The notes: generated by a model from the letters alone, not told the origin. DNA of 64,000 nucleotides from Rebecca billardiae RCC1528 (GCA_965240325.2 OZ251222.1:4402001-4466000); one strand, 5' to 3'. Numbered from the stretch's first letter, positions 19,868-31,460 are shown. A program made the numbers and translations.

Positions 19868-22800
19868 TTATGACGACTGGCCGCGCGCCGGCGACGCCGC
19901 GGACACCGCTCGCGCCGGCGGAGCGCGGGCGCCAGCCGGGCTCCGGCTTGGCCTGCGCGCCGGCGATGACGCAGCGCCGTGGTTCCTGTCGATCCACAGC
20001 GGTGGTCGCGCAAAGTAGGCGCTGTGCCCCGCCCTGCGTGGTGCCGGCGCCGGCATGTCGTACGCGCCCATCGCCGTCCAGTGGAACCCCGCGCTCTGGT
20101 GCTTCCGCCGCGTGGGCGACGGCGCGAGGCGCGAGTTGGTGCGCGGCAGCACGCCGCCGATCGGGTGCCCGTAGGCGTCCAGCTCGTGGCTGTGCGCCCT
20201 CGAGTTGCTCGCCCCCGTCGAGTCTGGCCGCAGCGCGTACACGTCGCCGGAGGCGACGCGCGAGTGCACGGCGCCGTCGCCCGCTGGCGGCGCGGCCGCG
20301 CTCGTGCTGAAGCGGTGCGCGTGCGCCTGCCCTCCAGGCGACCACGCGCCCGACGCACCGCGCGACTGCGAGCGCTTGTAGAACACGTCCGCGGCCGACC
20401 ACGCGCCCGACGTGCTGCTGCTCGCGCGCACGCTCGCGCAGTGGGTGGCGGCCGTGTTTGGCTGCGGCGCGACGCGCGTCGGGCTGCGCGCGCCGAAGAT
20501 CTGGCTGCCGTAGTTGGACGAGGAGCGCGTGTCCGAGCCGACGCTGGGCGGGCGGTGCTGGTGCAGCGCGGCCGCGACAGACAGCGTGATCAGCGGCGCT
20601 GGCCTGGGCGCGGGCGGCGGCGAGACCTTGGCCATCCGGCCGCGCGAGAGCGGCAGCGGCATGAACTGATCGGAGGCGCGCCCACTCCGGCCCGCCGAGG
20701 ACTGATCGGAGCCGCGCGCACTCCGGCCTGCCGATGGCTGATCGGAGGGGCGCGCACACCGGCCCATCGCTGTGTCCTCCCGGGGCAGCCCGGGCAGCGC
20801 CGCGCCGCGGAGGCAGGAGCCGCCCTGCTCGGCCGCCGAGGCGGGCTCGCCGGTCAGCCTCCGGAGGCGCGCGCCCACCGCGACGCCCGGGCGGACGTTG
20901 GGCATGGAGCCGACGACCGAGCGCTCGAAGGGCGCCGGGTTGGGCGGGCTCGGTGTGGCCTCCCGCGCGCCGGCTGAGGCGGTCACGTTGGGCATCGAGC
21001 CGACGACCGAGCGCCTGAACGGCGGCGGCGTCAGCATCGCCGTGATCGTCGCGCGTGGGCCGCGCCTGCCCAACGACCGCCCTTGCGTGAAGCTGCCCGA
21101 CGCCTCGTCCGCCGGCGCGCACGAGCCGGCGCCGAGCGAGTAGGCGCCGCTGGTCGGCGCGTCGGCGTCGGCGGCGGCGGGCGCGGCGCCGGGGCCCGAG
21201 CGCGCCGAGCAGGCGGAGCACCGCCCATCCTTCGACTCTGGCACCGACATCGTGCTCCCTCGGCGTGAGCTCAGCTCGCGGATCAGCGCGAGCTCGTGCG
21301 GCACGAACAGCCCGCCACCGCTCGGCTCGCCCTCCCGCGCCTCCGGCCCGCGCACCTCCGGCTCGCGGGCCTCAGGCGACTCACGGCGCGAGCGCTCGGC
21401 AGAGCGCTCGCCCTGCCACGGCGCGCGCAGGCGGCGGCCCGCCTCCGGCGTGGCGTCCTCCTCCCACAGGAAGCTCGCGATCGCGCTGCGCAGCATCGCC
21501 TGCACGCTCGCGTTGAACGCGTCGGTCGCGCCGCCGTCGTCCGCGCCGCCGCCGAGCCTGGCGTCCGGCGGCGCAAACGTGGCGGCGATGAGCGCGTTGA
21601 TCATCTGCTTGTCCGCCTCGACGGTCGCCTGCGCCGTGCGCGCGTCGAAGGCGGAGAGCGCGCTCTGCACGCGCGCCAGGTCGGTGCGCACCGCGTGCCG
21701 CAGCGCCTCGAGCTCGTCCGGCGCGATGGTCAGCTCGAAGCGCACGCCTTGCAGCCAGCACTGCACCACCTCGTACAGGCACCACACGCGCGTGAGGCAC
21801 ACGGGCGCGTCCCACGGGTCTGCGCGCGGCGGCGCGGCGCGGGCGCGCCGAGGGCGGGGCGGGGCGCACCCGATCAGCTCGGGGCGGCGCCGGGCGCTTG
21901 GGCGGCGGCGGCGCGCGCAGTTTGCTCGGTGCACGCGCGGTGTGCGCGCAGCGTGCGCGCGGTGCACGACGCGCGCGCACCGAGCACCATCACCACGCGG
22001 CCGACGGAGCGCTCGATGGCCCCGATCTGTGCCACCTCCGCCTCGACCTCGTGCTGCCGGATGCCTGCGGCGTGCGGTGGGGGGCGGTAGGGGGAGCAGC
22101 ACGGCGCGCGCGCGCACGGGCACGTGGTCAGGCACGCCGGCGCGGCGGAGCCAGCCAGCGCAGCGCGCGCGGCGGTGCGCCCACACAGGCCGACGCGCGC
22201 GCGCGCTGCGCCGCGTGCGCAGGCCGCTGCACAGTGCACGCACAGAAGATGTCGAGCCAGAGGTACGTCTGCTCCGCGCCCAGGTTGTGCATCTTGAGGT
22301 ACGCCAGCACCGCCGAGAGCATCTTGGCGAACGAGCAGCACTGCGCGTGCGAGATGAACTGCACAACGCACAGCGCCCGCAGCCGCGCGCGCGCGCGCGG
22401 CGGGCGGGCGGAGGGCGCGTGAGCCGGCTGCAGGCGGGCGGCGGGAGCCATCGAGGCAGGCGTGGCGCAGACGCGAACCGCGCGCCACACGAGCAGCGCG
22501 CGCGCACCAGGTTGGCCTCGGCGACCGCGGCAACGCCGTCCTGCGTCTGCGCAGAGGCGCACATCTCGGCGATGGACCAGCCGGCCGACGAGGCGGTGAG
22601 CTCGCGCACGGACTGGGCCACCTCGAGCGTCGTCGCCTCCTCCGGAATCTCGCGCGCCGAGATGAACTCGTCAATCATCGCGAGGCTGACGCCGAGCAGC
22701 AGGTGCGCCGGCATGGGCCCGGCGTCCGGGAGGCCCGTGTCGCGGATGATGATGGGCGGCTTGGGCCGGAGGCTGCCCTTGCGCACGCGGCTGTCGGTGG

Positions 22801-24247
22801 GCTCGTCGTACGCGACGAGGGCGGAGAGCTTGAAGCCCATCCACAACTCCCGGAGCGCAAGCAGCGCGCGGCGCAGCGGCCCGCGCAGCACGCGCACGCC
22901 GATCGGCCGGAGCAGCGCGCACTGCGCGTGGCTCACCGCGAGCGCGGCGGCGACGTGCGCGCCGAGCAGCGCGTACCGCGCCCACGGGAGGTAGTAGGCG
23001 AAGGTGAGCGCGGGGAAGCCGGCGACGAGCGCGACCACGCGCAGGATGACGACGTGCTGCATCGTGTCCACGAGCCGCTCCGACAGGAGCCGCGGCAGCG
23101 AGCTCGCCTGGGCGAGCGCGCGCGCTCGCGCCCACCACCACACGAACGGCGCGAGCACGCACAGGTCCACGCACAAGAAGCTGAGGCGCAGTAGCGCGAT
23201 GAAGGTCACCGTGGCGTGCGCGGCGCTCGCAAGCGTGCCAAGCACGGTGCACGCGAGCACCACGAGAGCGGGCCACAGCGGACTCGAGCGCGCCTCGGCG
23301 CGCACGCAGCCGCAGCGCGCGCCCGGCGCCCGTGGCGGCTCGGGCACGCGCGAGAGCCGCAGCGAGGCGAGGCCCTGCGACAGGCTCAGGCGCGAGAAGT
23401 ACAGGAGAAAAAGCACGGCGGACAGCAGCGCGAGCCACAGCGTCAGCGCATGCAGCGCGCACGCCACCTCCGCCGGCAGCCAGCCGCGCGACAGCTCGGG
23501 GTCGACGGCTAGTAGCAGCACGCGCCCCGTGTTGGCGGCCAGTTCGAGCAGCAGCATCAGCTGCGGGATCGAGCCGAGGCGCACGCCCCGGTCGGCGTAG
23601 ATGAACGCCTCGAGGCGGAATGTCGCGAGCTCGATGACGACGCACGCGCCGAGCGCGAGCACGCCCTGCCACACCGACCACGCAGCCGAGACGTGCATGC
23701 GCGCCCACGCCGACGGCATGAGCGGAGTGGCCGCGAGGCGCGCCGTGGGGCGCTCGCCGCGCCGCAGCAAGCTGACGAGCGCACCGACCTCGGCCTGTTG
23801 CACGTCGACGACGGGCAGAAGGCCGCCGCCCGCGACGGCGCCTCTGCCGCCGAGCCGCCACATCAGCGCCGCGTGGCCGGGCACGACAGAGAAGTGATCT
23901 TGCCACGGCTGGCGAAGCAGGAGCGCCGCTGCACCGGCGCGCGCGGCCTCCGCGGCGAGCTGCTCGAGCGTGCAACGAGAAGCCCGTGGCGAGTCAACGA
24001 GGACGAGCGCCCCGTTCATCACCGCAGGCTCGGCTTCAAAACGCGGTGGGCACGTCGCCGCTGCGAGCGAGACGGACACGAGCGGCCCCGACACGTCAAA
24101 CGATGAGCGGCGTGCGAACGCATAGGGCTCGGCGAGCAGCGTGTGGTTGGCGGACCAGCTCGGCGAGTCCGTAATGATGAGGACGGCGCGCACCGGACTC
24201 GCCACGGCGAGCGCGAGTGCCACGAGCACGAGCGCGCGCTGCCGCAT
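19868..24247 (-). CDS. receptor-like membrane protein: PA domain, multi-TM, algal WLDIFC...WCLYE domain
   Basis: Four exons, 24247-22508, 22358-22244, 22064-21981 and 21819-19868, joined in phases 0, 1 and 1, give 1296 residues. The start at 24247 puts a signal peptide (RALVLVALALAVASPVRA) at the N-terminus. A protease-associated-like domain follows (about 60-180), with GALVLVDSP...CTLEQLAAEAARAGAAALLL and LPVVDVQQAEVGALVSLL. About six or seven hydrophobic helices occupy 200-470. Exons 2-4 restore one domain: FISHAQCCSFAKML, YLWLDIFCIRQHE, GRVVMVLDPWDAPVCLTRVWCLYEV and later VEADKQMI. This domain recurs in algal and oomycete proteins (named from memory); its function is not established. The splices create FC|IRQHE and VL|DPW, which supports them. 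The last ~450 residues are low-complexity with repeated RRSVVGSMPNV and SAGRS.R.SDQ units. Confidence 0.75.
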   Translation of the reverse strand: MRQRALVLVALALAVASPVRAVLIITDSPSWSANHTLLAEPYAFARRSSFDVSGPLVSVSLAAATCPPRFEAEPAVMNGALVLVDSPRASRCTLEQLAAEAARAGAAALLLRQPWQDHFSVVPGHAALMWRLGGRGAVAGGGLLPVVDVQQAEVGALVSLLRRGERPTARLAATPLMPSAWARMHVSAAWSVWQGVLALGACVVIELATFRLEAFIYADRGVRLGSIPQLMLLLELAANTGRVLLLAVDPELSRGWLPAEVACALHALTLWLALLSAVLFLLYFSRLSLSQGLASLRLSRVPEPPRAPGARCGCVRAEARSSPLWPALVVLACTVLGTLASAAHATVTFIALLRLSFLCVDLCVLAPFVWWWARARALAQASSLPRLLSERLVDTMQHVVILRVVALVAGFPALTFAYYLPWARYALLGAHVAAALAVSHAQCALLRPIGVRVLRGPLRRALLALRELWMGFKLSALVAYDEPTDSRVRKGSLRPKPPIIIRDTGLPDAGPMPAHLLLGVSLAMIDEFISAREIPEEATTLEVAQSVRELTASSAGWSIAEMCASAQTQDGVAAVAEANLVRARCSCGARFASAPRLPRWLPPPACSRLTRPPPARRARARGCGRCALCSSSRTRSAARSPRCSRRCWRTSRCTTWARSRRTSGSTSSVRALCSGLRTRRSARARRPVWAHRRARCAGWLRRAGVPDHVPVRARAVLLPLPPPTARRRHPAARGRGGGGTDRGHRALRRPRGDGARCARVVHRAHAARTPRVHRANCARRRRPSARRRPELIGCAPPRPRRARAAPPRADPWDAPVCLTRVWCLYEVVQCWLQGVRFELTIAPDELEALRHAVRTDLARVQSALSAFDARTAQATVEADKQMINALIAATFAPPDARLGGGADDGGATDAFNASVQAMLRSAIASFLWEEDATPEAGRRLRAPWQGERSAERSRRESPEAREPEVRGPEAREGEPSGGGLFVPHELALIRELSSRRGSTMSVPESKDGRCSACSARSGPGAAPAAADADAPTSGAYSLGAGSCAPADEASGSFTQGRSLGRRGPRATITAMLTPPPFRRSVVGSMPNVTASAGAREATPSPPNPAPFERSVVGSMPNVRPGVAVGARLRRLTGEPASAAEQGGSCLRGAALPGLPREDTAMGRCARPSDQPSAGRSARGSDQSSAGRSGRASDQFMPLPLSRGRMAKVSPPPAPRPAPLITLSVAAALHQHRPPSVGSDTRSSSNYGSQIFGARSPTRVAPQPNTAATHCASVRASSSTSGAWSAADVFYKRSQSRGASGAWSPGGQAHAHRFSTSAAAPPAGDGAVHSRVASGDVYALRPDSTGASNSRAHSHELDAYGHPIGGVLPRTNSRLAPSPTRRKHQSAGFHWTAMGAYDMPAPAPRRAGHSAYFARPPLWIDRNHGAASSPARRPSRSPAGARAPPARAVSAASPARGQSS

Positions 24248-24412
24248 CTCGCCAGGAGGGTTGGCCGGGATCGAATCGACGGTGAATACGGTAGTGAAGC
24301 GGTTGATGAGTTCGCCTATGATGATCTTCGCCACCCGCAACCGGTGAGATATGCTCGAGATAGTTAACCACGGCTAAAAGGGACACCCTTGCCCGCTTGC
24401 CGTCCGAGGCCA

Positions 24413-24847
24413 CTTCACCGAAATCCAGGCTGGGGAGGCTAAACGCTGCACTGGTGGGGAGGCTAACAGCCTCCCCGCTCTCCCAGCGTGGGGAGGCTAG
24501 CGCTCCGCCGCTCCGGTCTTTCGCCGCTGACAAAACTTTAGAAAACGAAAGTCGCGCCATGGCGGACCCGGTGTTCCCGCGCGGCGGCGAAAGGGGCGCG
24601 GGGCCGGTGGCTCGCGATCCGAAGGGCAGTAGCTCGCGACCTCGCTTGGGCGGCGGCAGTGGCGCTGTGGCCCGGCGTGCACCATCCGCGCGGCTGTGCG
24701 CGATCGCGCGGTCCCGTTCGTCGCCACGCCGCGCGCGACCGTTCACGCCACAGCCTTTCCGCACTGGCATGCACCCCTTGCAAGCGCATGACGGCGGAGA
24801 GCTCAGAGAGCCCGTCACGCGCGTGACGACCGTGTGGGATGGGTTGT
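24413..24847 (+). repeat. left arm of a 435-bp inverted repeat
   Basis: This segment reappears as its reverse complement at 25039-25473, with the same length and no mismatch noticed by eye; the spacer is 191 bp. The outer end holds three GGGGAGGCTA motifs, one of which is itself a small palindrome (GGGGAGGCT-AAC-AGCCTCCCC). No protein family is recognisable in either strand. Confidence 0.95.
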
Positions 24848-25038
24848 ACAGCTTGTCTCCATGGTCAGGGAGGCACGCGCCGGCCCACGAGGCGGGCATG
24901 AGGATCATGAATGGCTGCTGTACTGTCCACAACTCCATGGCCGCGCGGCAGGCGATGACTCATCTTGCAGCAGTTAGGAATGGTCTGAACGTTGGATGGG
25001 CTCATCAGAAAGCCTACGAAGGCAGCGTTCACATCGGC

Positions 25039-25473
25039 ACAACCCATCCCACACGGTCGTCACGCGCGTGACGGGCTCTCTGAGCTCTCCGCCGTCATGC
25101 GCTTGCAAGGGGTGCATGCCAGTGCGGAAAGGCTGTGGCGTGAACGGTCGCGCGCGGCGTGGCGACGAACGGGACCGCGCGATCGCGCACAGCCGCGCGG
25201 ATGGTGCACGCCGGGCCACAGCGCCACTGCCGCCGCCCAAGCGAGGTCGCGAGCTACTGCCCTTCGGATCGCGAGCCACCGGCCCCGCGCCCCTTTCGCC
25301 GCCGCGCGGGAACACCGGGTCCGCCATGGCGCGACTTTCGTTTTCTAAAGTTTTGTCAGCGGCGAAAGACCGGAGCGGCGGAGCGCTAGCCTCCCCACGC
25401 TGGGAGAGCGGGGAGGCTGTTAGCCTCCCCACCAGTGCAGCGTTTAGCCTCCCCAGCCTGGATTTCGGTGAAG
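25039..25473 (-). repeat. right arm of the 435-bp inverted repeat
   Basis: Reverse complement of 24413-24847. A transcript through both arms would fold into a long perfect duplex. An assembly artefact or a young foldback transposon are both possible. Confidence 0.95.
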
Positions 25474-26363
25474 CACACTTGGTTCAGGCGTGATTGACGC
25501 CACAGTTTATTATACTAAGAATAAGAGACGCACATGTACAGCTCAGGCAGGCGAGATTAGTATTATATATCAAACCGACTCGCCATGCTTGAACCGTCGG
25601 AACTCGACGACCAAACATGGGGCGGAGGGTCACGAGGGTGAGACTCCCACGGCCGAAGCCGCATGCGCTCGACTCCGGCGGCATGCGCATTGGACATAGT
25701 AGAACATGGACTACCACCCTTGGTAGAACCAGTTCTACATCGACCAGATGGCCGCTCTGGTGTTCGCGAGCATGTGGTGATCTTCCAAGTCTGCGCGCCG
25801 CACCGCTCTGCACGGCGCCCACGGCCCAGCGTTCAGTGCGCGAGGGCTTGCGCACCTGCCCTCGTGATCCAGCTGATGGCTGTGCTGCCACCGCAATTGC
25901 GGCCTCCTTCCTCGTCATAGCGCAACTCTACAGCGTATCATGTCCCACTGGTGCCACTTCAAGAGCCACCTGACATCACCTGTTCACCACCCAAGTACTG
26001 ACATGAAGTAGCTTAAGCAGAATAAGCTGCTTCCGCGGCGCGCCTGCGCCGCACCGATGGCGATGCGTGTCTCTGCTCGCCGCTGAGGCCACTTCCGCTG
26101 CCACCGGCGTCGCATCAGCACAGAACGAGGCGTTCGCCCCCACAACAGCAACGCCCGAGCTAGGGGCTGGCGAGCGAGCCAGCTCTCGAGGCCAGCGAGC
26201 GCCGCGGTGGGTGCTGCGTCGGGCGGGGCGGGAGAAATGGGCGGGTCACCGGGAGAATTTCGCGTCCGGGGATTGATGACTTCCGCTGCTCAACCGCGGC
26301 TGGGTGCAGCGCCGAGCGTGACCCGGCACTGCGGCTGCGGCTCGACGCGCGGGCGCCAGCGCC
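25474..26363. other. intergenic upstream of the JmjC gene
   Basis: Contains an antisense copy of the dispersed repeat at 25502-25560. Otherwise no coding signature. The last few hundred bases probably carry the promoter of the demethylase gene. Confidence 0.5.
25502..25560 (-). repeat. dispersed pyrimidine-rich repeat, antisense copy
   Basis: On the minus strand: CTAATCTCGCCTGCCTGAGC, then TGTACATGTGCGTCTC, then TTATTCTTAGTATAATAAAC. The same order of elements as in the sense copies, with a small insertion. Confidence 0.8.
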
Positions 26364-29300
26364 ATGCCCAGCAAGGTGGACGTGAGTGAGAACTCGGCCA
26401 TCGCCGTGGCGGCGGCGAAGAAGGCGCGCCTCGACGCTGGCGACCCGCCTCCGCCCACCCCGAGCCGCGAGGACGAGCGCGAGCGGCGCAAGTTCGAAGC
26501 CGAGGTCCGCGTCTTCCGCCGCATGGAGCTCGAGGCTGAGCGCAAGCGCGTGCGTCAAGAGCAGCGCGAGCAGCAGCGCGCGCAGGACCCGTGCAAGTGC
26601 GGGCGATCGCGCACGCCGGGCCGCCTGCCCAAGCCGCTCACGCTTGGCGGTCCCCGATGCAACCGATGCGTGCCCACGCCGATGCCTGCGGCGGGCTCTG
26701 TCGGTGCGCCAGAGCTGCCGGACGCGCCGATCCTGTACCCGACGGAGGAGGAGTTTCGGTGCGCGCCCGTCGGGGCGTGGCGCCCCCGTACGCGCTGGTC
26801 TGGCTGCCCGCCGCCGCGCCCCCCCTCCGCGCGCGCACCCGCCCAACGCCCTGCGCCCGCGCCGCGCCGCGCCGCACGCCCGCGCGCGCAGAGACCCGCT
26901 TGGGTACATCCGCAGCGTGCAGGCGCAGATCTACACGTACGGCATCGCCGTGATCCAGCCGCCGGCCGCGTGGCGAGGCCCGTGGTCACCCGATGCGCCG
27001 GACCCCGCGCCGGACCCCGCGCCGCAGGGCGCAGCGCCCGGCGGCGGCGCTGCCGGCGCGCGGCGCAGCAGCGGCCTCGCGCCCGCACCCGCGCCACTGT
27101 CGCTGCGCCGCAAGGCGAGCGCCGAGCCGTCGGCGGCGGCGGGCGGTGCGGGCGGTGCGGGCGGCTCCTCCGCGCGCGCGCCTGCGCCGCGCCAGTCCCG
27201 CGAGGCGCGCGACACGGAGCTGCTGCCCCTCGAGCCCTCGAAGAAGGTGCTGAGCGCGCGGCTGCAGACGGTGCGCCGGCGTGAGACAGTCAGCGTGCCG
27301 CGCGGCCGGGCGGACGGCGCGGGCACGAGCGCGGCGCCGACGCTGCTCGCGCCGTTCGGGCTGTGGGTCACGCCGGCGTACCGCTGCCAGCACTCGCTGC
27401 GCGACGTGCGCCGCTTCGACCAGCTCATGCGCGCGGAGGCCTTCCCCGACCACTGCGAGGCGGAGGCGGCGGAGGCGGACGCGTCCGACGAGCCGGTGGC
27501 CGCGACGGAGGTGCCGCCCGAGCTGGTCGAGCACTTCTTCTGGAACTCGCTCGCGTGCGCGGAGGAGGCAAACGTGCTGTACTGGTCCGACGTGCCCGGC
27601 ACCGCATTCCGGGTGAGCCCCGCGCGCGCCGCGCGCGCGCACCTGGGACGCGCTCCGCGCCGCGCGCTCCGCGCCGCGCGCTGCGCGCCGCGCGCGGCTG
27701 GTGACGCGCGCTCGGCTGCGCGCGGCGCGCCCTGCGCCGCTGCTCTGCTGTGCGCGCAGGACGACGAGCGCTCGCCGTGGAGCCTCGCGCGCGTCGCGCG
27801 GCTGCGCGGCTCGATGTTGCGGCACGTGCGCTACGTGATCCCGGGCGTGAACGACCCGATGCTGTACATCGGCATGCTCTTCTCGATGTTCTGCTGGTGC
27901 GCGCCCGGGCGGCGGCAGCGCGGCCGCAGCGATGGGCGGGCGCGCGCGCGCGGCCCGACGCTCGCTGGGCGCCGCGGCGGCGCGTGCGGCGGCGCCCAGC
28001 GAGCGTTGGGCGTGGCGCGGCGTCGCGAGTGGCTGCGGCCGGGGCGCGCCGCGCGGCCGCCCTCCCCGTCCGCGGGTAGCCCAGCTCGCTCGCTCACCGC
28101 CCGCACCGCTCCGCTCCTGCGCTCACGCGGTCGCTCCGATCCGCGGCCCCCCGGGTGCCCCTGCGTCGCCGCCGCCCCGCCGGTCTGTCGCCGGCTGCTG
28201 CTGCCGCTGCCGGCGCCGCTGCCTCCCACGCCGCCAGGCACACCGAGGACAACTACATGTACTCGCTCTCCTACCTGCACGCGGGCGCGGCCAAGACGTG
28301 GTACGGCCTCTCCGCGACGCAGGCGCACGCGTACGAGGCGGCCTTCTGCCGGCACGCCTTCCCTACCCACGTGGGTAAGGACCCGGGCATGGCCTTCAAG
28401 AAGTCGAGCATGGTCTCGCCCGCGTTCCTCGCGGCGCACGGCGTGCTGCCGTGCCGCGCGGTGCAGCGGCCGGGGCAGTTCGTGGTCACGCTGCCGCAGG
28501 CGTACCACGCCGGCTTCTCGCACGGCTTCACCGTCGCGGAGGCGGTCAACTTTGCGACGGTCGACTGGGTGCCGTACGCGCTCGCGTCGATCGAGCGCTG
28601 CCGCCTCTTCCGCTCAGAGTCGGTGCTCGACCTCGAGCACATCCTGCTCGAGGCGGTGACGCGCGACGCGCCCGAGCCCGAGCAGCCCGAGCCGTCGGGC
28701 GGCGCGGCGAAGAAGGAGGGCGCGCTCGTGCCCGACGCGCGCAGGGCGCGGCAGCGCAGGCTGGCGCGGCCGTGGGGGCGCGCGCGCGGCGCGCTGCTCG
28801 AGTCGATGAGCGCCGAGCTGGAAGACCGCCGCCGGCTGCGCTCGGACGGCGACGCGCCGCCGCTGCAGCTGCGGCCCATGGCGTCCGCGGAGCGCGCGCG
28901 CGCGCTCGGCCGCGGGCCTCCGTGCTGCGTGTGCGCGCACGTGTGCCACCTCTCGTTCGTGCGCTGCGCGGGCTGCGAGGACGAGCTGCATGCGCGCGCA
29001 GCGGGCGCGCACGCCTGTGCGCAACCGCCACCCCACGGCGCGGCCGGCGCGCCCGCGGCCTCGCCCGCCGCCGCGCCCGCCGCCGAGCAGTCGAGCGCAG
29101 CCGCCGCCGCCGCGCTGCTCGACGGCCTGCCCGTGTGCTGCCTCGCGCACGCGCACGACTCGTCCCTGTGCGAGCGGCACGCGCCCACGGAGCGCGCGCT
29201 CGTGACGCGGTACGCCGACGAGACCCTCAACGAGGTGCTGCGCATGCTCGCGCCCGCGCACGCGACGGGCGGCGGCGCCGCGTCCGCAAAGAAGCCGGCG

Positions 29301-29564
29301 GCCTCGGGCGGCCGCTCAGGCCGGCCGGCCGCGCCGACCAAGGCCGCGGCGCTCGAGGCGGACCAGCCGCTGCTGCCGCTGCCGTCGCCCGACCCGTGGC
29401 TCAGCCAGGCGGAGCGGCCGCAGTGGGGGCTGCCCGCGCCCATCCACCTGAGCGCGCTCGCGCCGCCGGAGGAGGGCAGCAGCCTGCCGTCGCCGGACGC
29501 ACCCGCCGCGCCCGAGCAGAACAAGCAGCAAGCATCGCAGGCGAAGCGAGCTCGCGCGTCGTGA
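26364..29564 (+). CDS. JmjN/JmjC histone lysine demethylase with C-terminal Cys/His zinc finger (KDM5/KDM4-like)
   Basis: Exons 26364-26758, 26892-27612, 27760-27896 and 28238-29564 give 859 residues. A basic, charged N-terminus is followed by a JmjN domain (about 118-160) split by intron 1: DAPILYPTEEEFR|DPLGYIRSVQ and YGIAVIQPPAAW. The JmjC core begins HFFWNSLACAEEANVLYWSDVPGTAF. Intron 3 restores the Fe(II) pair in FCWHTEDN (H419, E421). Then come SYLHAGAAKTWYGL and AYHAGFSHGF (third ligand about H508). A Cys/His cluster (CCVCAHVCHLSFVRCAGCEDELH ... VCCLAHAHDSSLC) fits the C5HC2 zinc finger after JmjC in KDM5-like enzymes. No ARID or PHD is seen. The family removes methyl groups from H3 lysines using 2-oxoglutarate and O2. 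The target residue is inferred only loosely. Confidence 0.88.
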
Positions 29565-30689
29565 CGCACTGACAGTGGTAGCGCTGCGGCTGCCACACAT
29601 CAGAGTACCACCGTCACGTGACTCAGACTGACAGACACGTCCGACGTCGCGTCATCGTCCGCGTCTTAGAGTCTTACTCTTATACGGACTTTCACAGTGC
29701 CGGAAAACTGCTCAGGGTGACGTTTTAAGTTGTCCGCACCACTAGTCGAATCATCGGACAATTCTGAAGCGGTGCGCCTAAATTCGGCGCACCATAGGCG
29801 CGTCGAATCGTGGCACAGACCTTGGTAGCAGGCCACACCTGAGCGCGCTGCGCGCGCCGACGCGCGCTCGGCGCGGGCAAAAAATCATGCGCCGTTGGCA
29901 TTACGCAGCCCCGCGCAGCGCTGTGCTCGAGCTCGGCGGCGGCGAAAGCGGGCGGGCGCACACGGCGGTGCCCGTGCGCGCTGCTCCGAGCGCAGCTGCG
30001 GCCACCCCGGCGGCATACCGCCGGTCGAGGGCACGAAAACCGATTTTTCGGGAAAATGCAGAGCAGCGGCGCCCGAGCGCGCCCGAGCTCGTCGCAGCAC
30101 AGTCTCCTGGTGGCTGCGCCCCGTGAAGCCACGCCACGCGGGGCGCTGGCGTGCGCGTGGCCTGCGCCCACCGTGCGCTGCCCGATCATAGCCGTCGACC
30201 GCTCCGAGCGCCTCACCACGCGTGCTCGAGCCCACCGATACTGACGCCCGAGCACGGTGCCGGCAGCGCTCGCAGGTGGGCGTCGGAGAAAACACGCCGG
30301 CCGAACGAGCTTGAAGCGTCCGCCGCGATGCCAACGGCAGCGGACGACGTGCGCGCCACCTCGGCGCCAGTCGCCCAGCCCTTGCGCGGCGGTGCGGGCT
30401 CGCTCGTTCGCCGCCATCAGCTGCGCGCGCGCAGCCCGATCACTGCCCGCTGGTTCTGTGGTCGAGCAGCTGCGGCCTGCCACGCGCACTGCCGGACATT
30501 GAGCCACAGCGCGAGCACGCGCCTCGTCTGGCACGCGCGAGCACTCAGCATCGTGCGTGGCCACCATGACGCGCCCATCTGCGCCAGCAGCGATGAGCAC
30601 GCCGCCGTTCAGCTCGCATCGGGCTCGCTCGCGACGCAGCAACGCGCGGCCGTAGCGGCAGCAGCGGCGCCGTCGAGCACGCGCAGCAA

Positions 30690-31460
30690 ACAAATATGCA
30701 GCGCGGGCGAGTCGACGGTCTGGAAAATGCGCGATCACGCCACAGCAGGCTGGCAGAGCCCGCCCGAGCTGCAGCATGCCGTAGGTGCTGCCCCAAGCTC
30801 TCGACTGCCCGTAAGCGGCGGCATGTGCGGCGGCGCCGGCGGCAGCCATGCTGCCACGCCGTTGCGCGCCGCGGGGCGCCGTCGGCACCTCCGTGGTGAA
30901 GCGCACAGAGCTCGAGCCCACGGGGGCTGGCGACCGTCAAACCGACACCCCATGACGCGGGGCTGCGTGCGCCAGCTGCGCGCACTCCGTGGGCCCACCT
31001 AGCCCGCTCGAGCAGCTCGCCTTGGGTGCGCGCAGCGGCTCGAGCACACTGGTATGCGACGCCTGCCTGCGGTGCCGCCGAGCACATGCGGCCGACGGTC
31101 ACTCAGCACGGGCGACTCGACGGCGGCGAGCAGGCGCGACGGCCTCGCCGCGCCGCGGAAAAGCCTGCCCGGGCTGCAGCACGCCGTAGGAGCAGCCCAG
31201 CGCCCTCCTCCGCCCTCCAGCTTCGGCGCGCGCAGCAGGCCCGGCGGCGGCCATGCTGGCGTGCCCAAGCATGAAGATGGGCGCGGCCGGCCGCGCGGTC
31301 GCAAAGCGCGCAGAACTCGAGCTCGGGGGGGCGGACGGCCGCCAAACTGGCGCGGCAGGACGTGGCACTGCGTGCGCCAGCTGCGCGCACCCGCTGCGCC
31401 CGCGTGGCCCGTGCGAGCGCCGCGCCTCGAGCACACGCAGCTGCTCGACACAGCCACGGC
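30690..31460. repeat. diverged tandem duplication, period about 400 bp
   Basis: Blocks near 30708, 30770, 30895 and 30960 recur near 31108, 31170, 31300 and 31365. Shared stretches include GAGTCGACGG/GACTCGACGG, GCTGCAGCATGCCGTAGG/GCTGCAGCACGCCGTAGG and TGCGTGCGCCAGCTGCGCGC. On the minus strand both copies encode similar peptides around SMAAAG and YG[MV]LQ.G. Whether they are exons is unresolved. Confidence 0.6.

Noticed and set aside
24397-25432. Identical 70-150-codon frames on both strands around 24.4-25.5 kb
   Set aside because: They come from the inverted repeat and show no protein family or codon bias.
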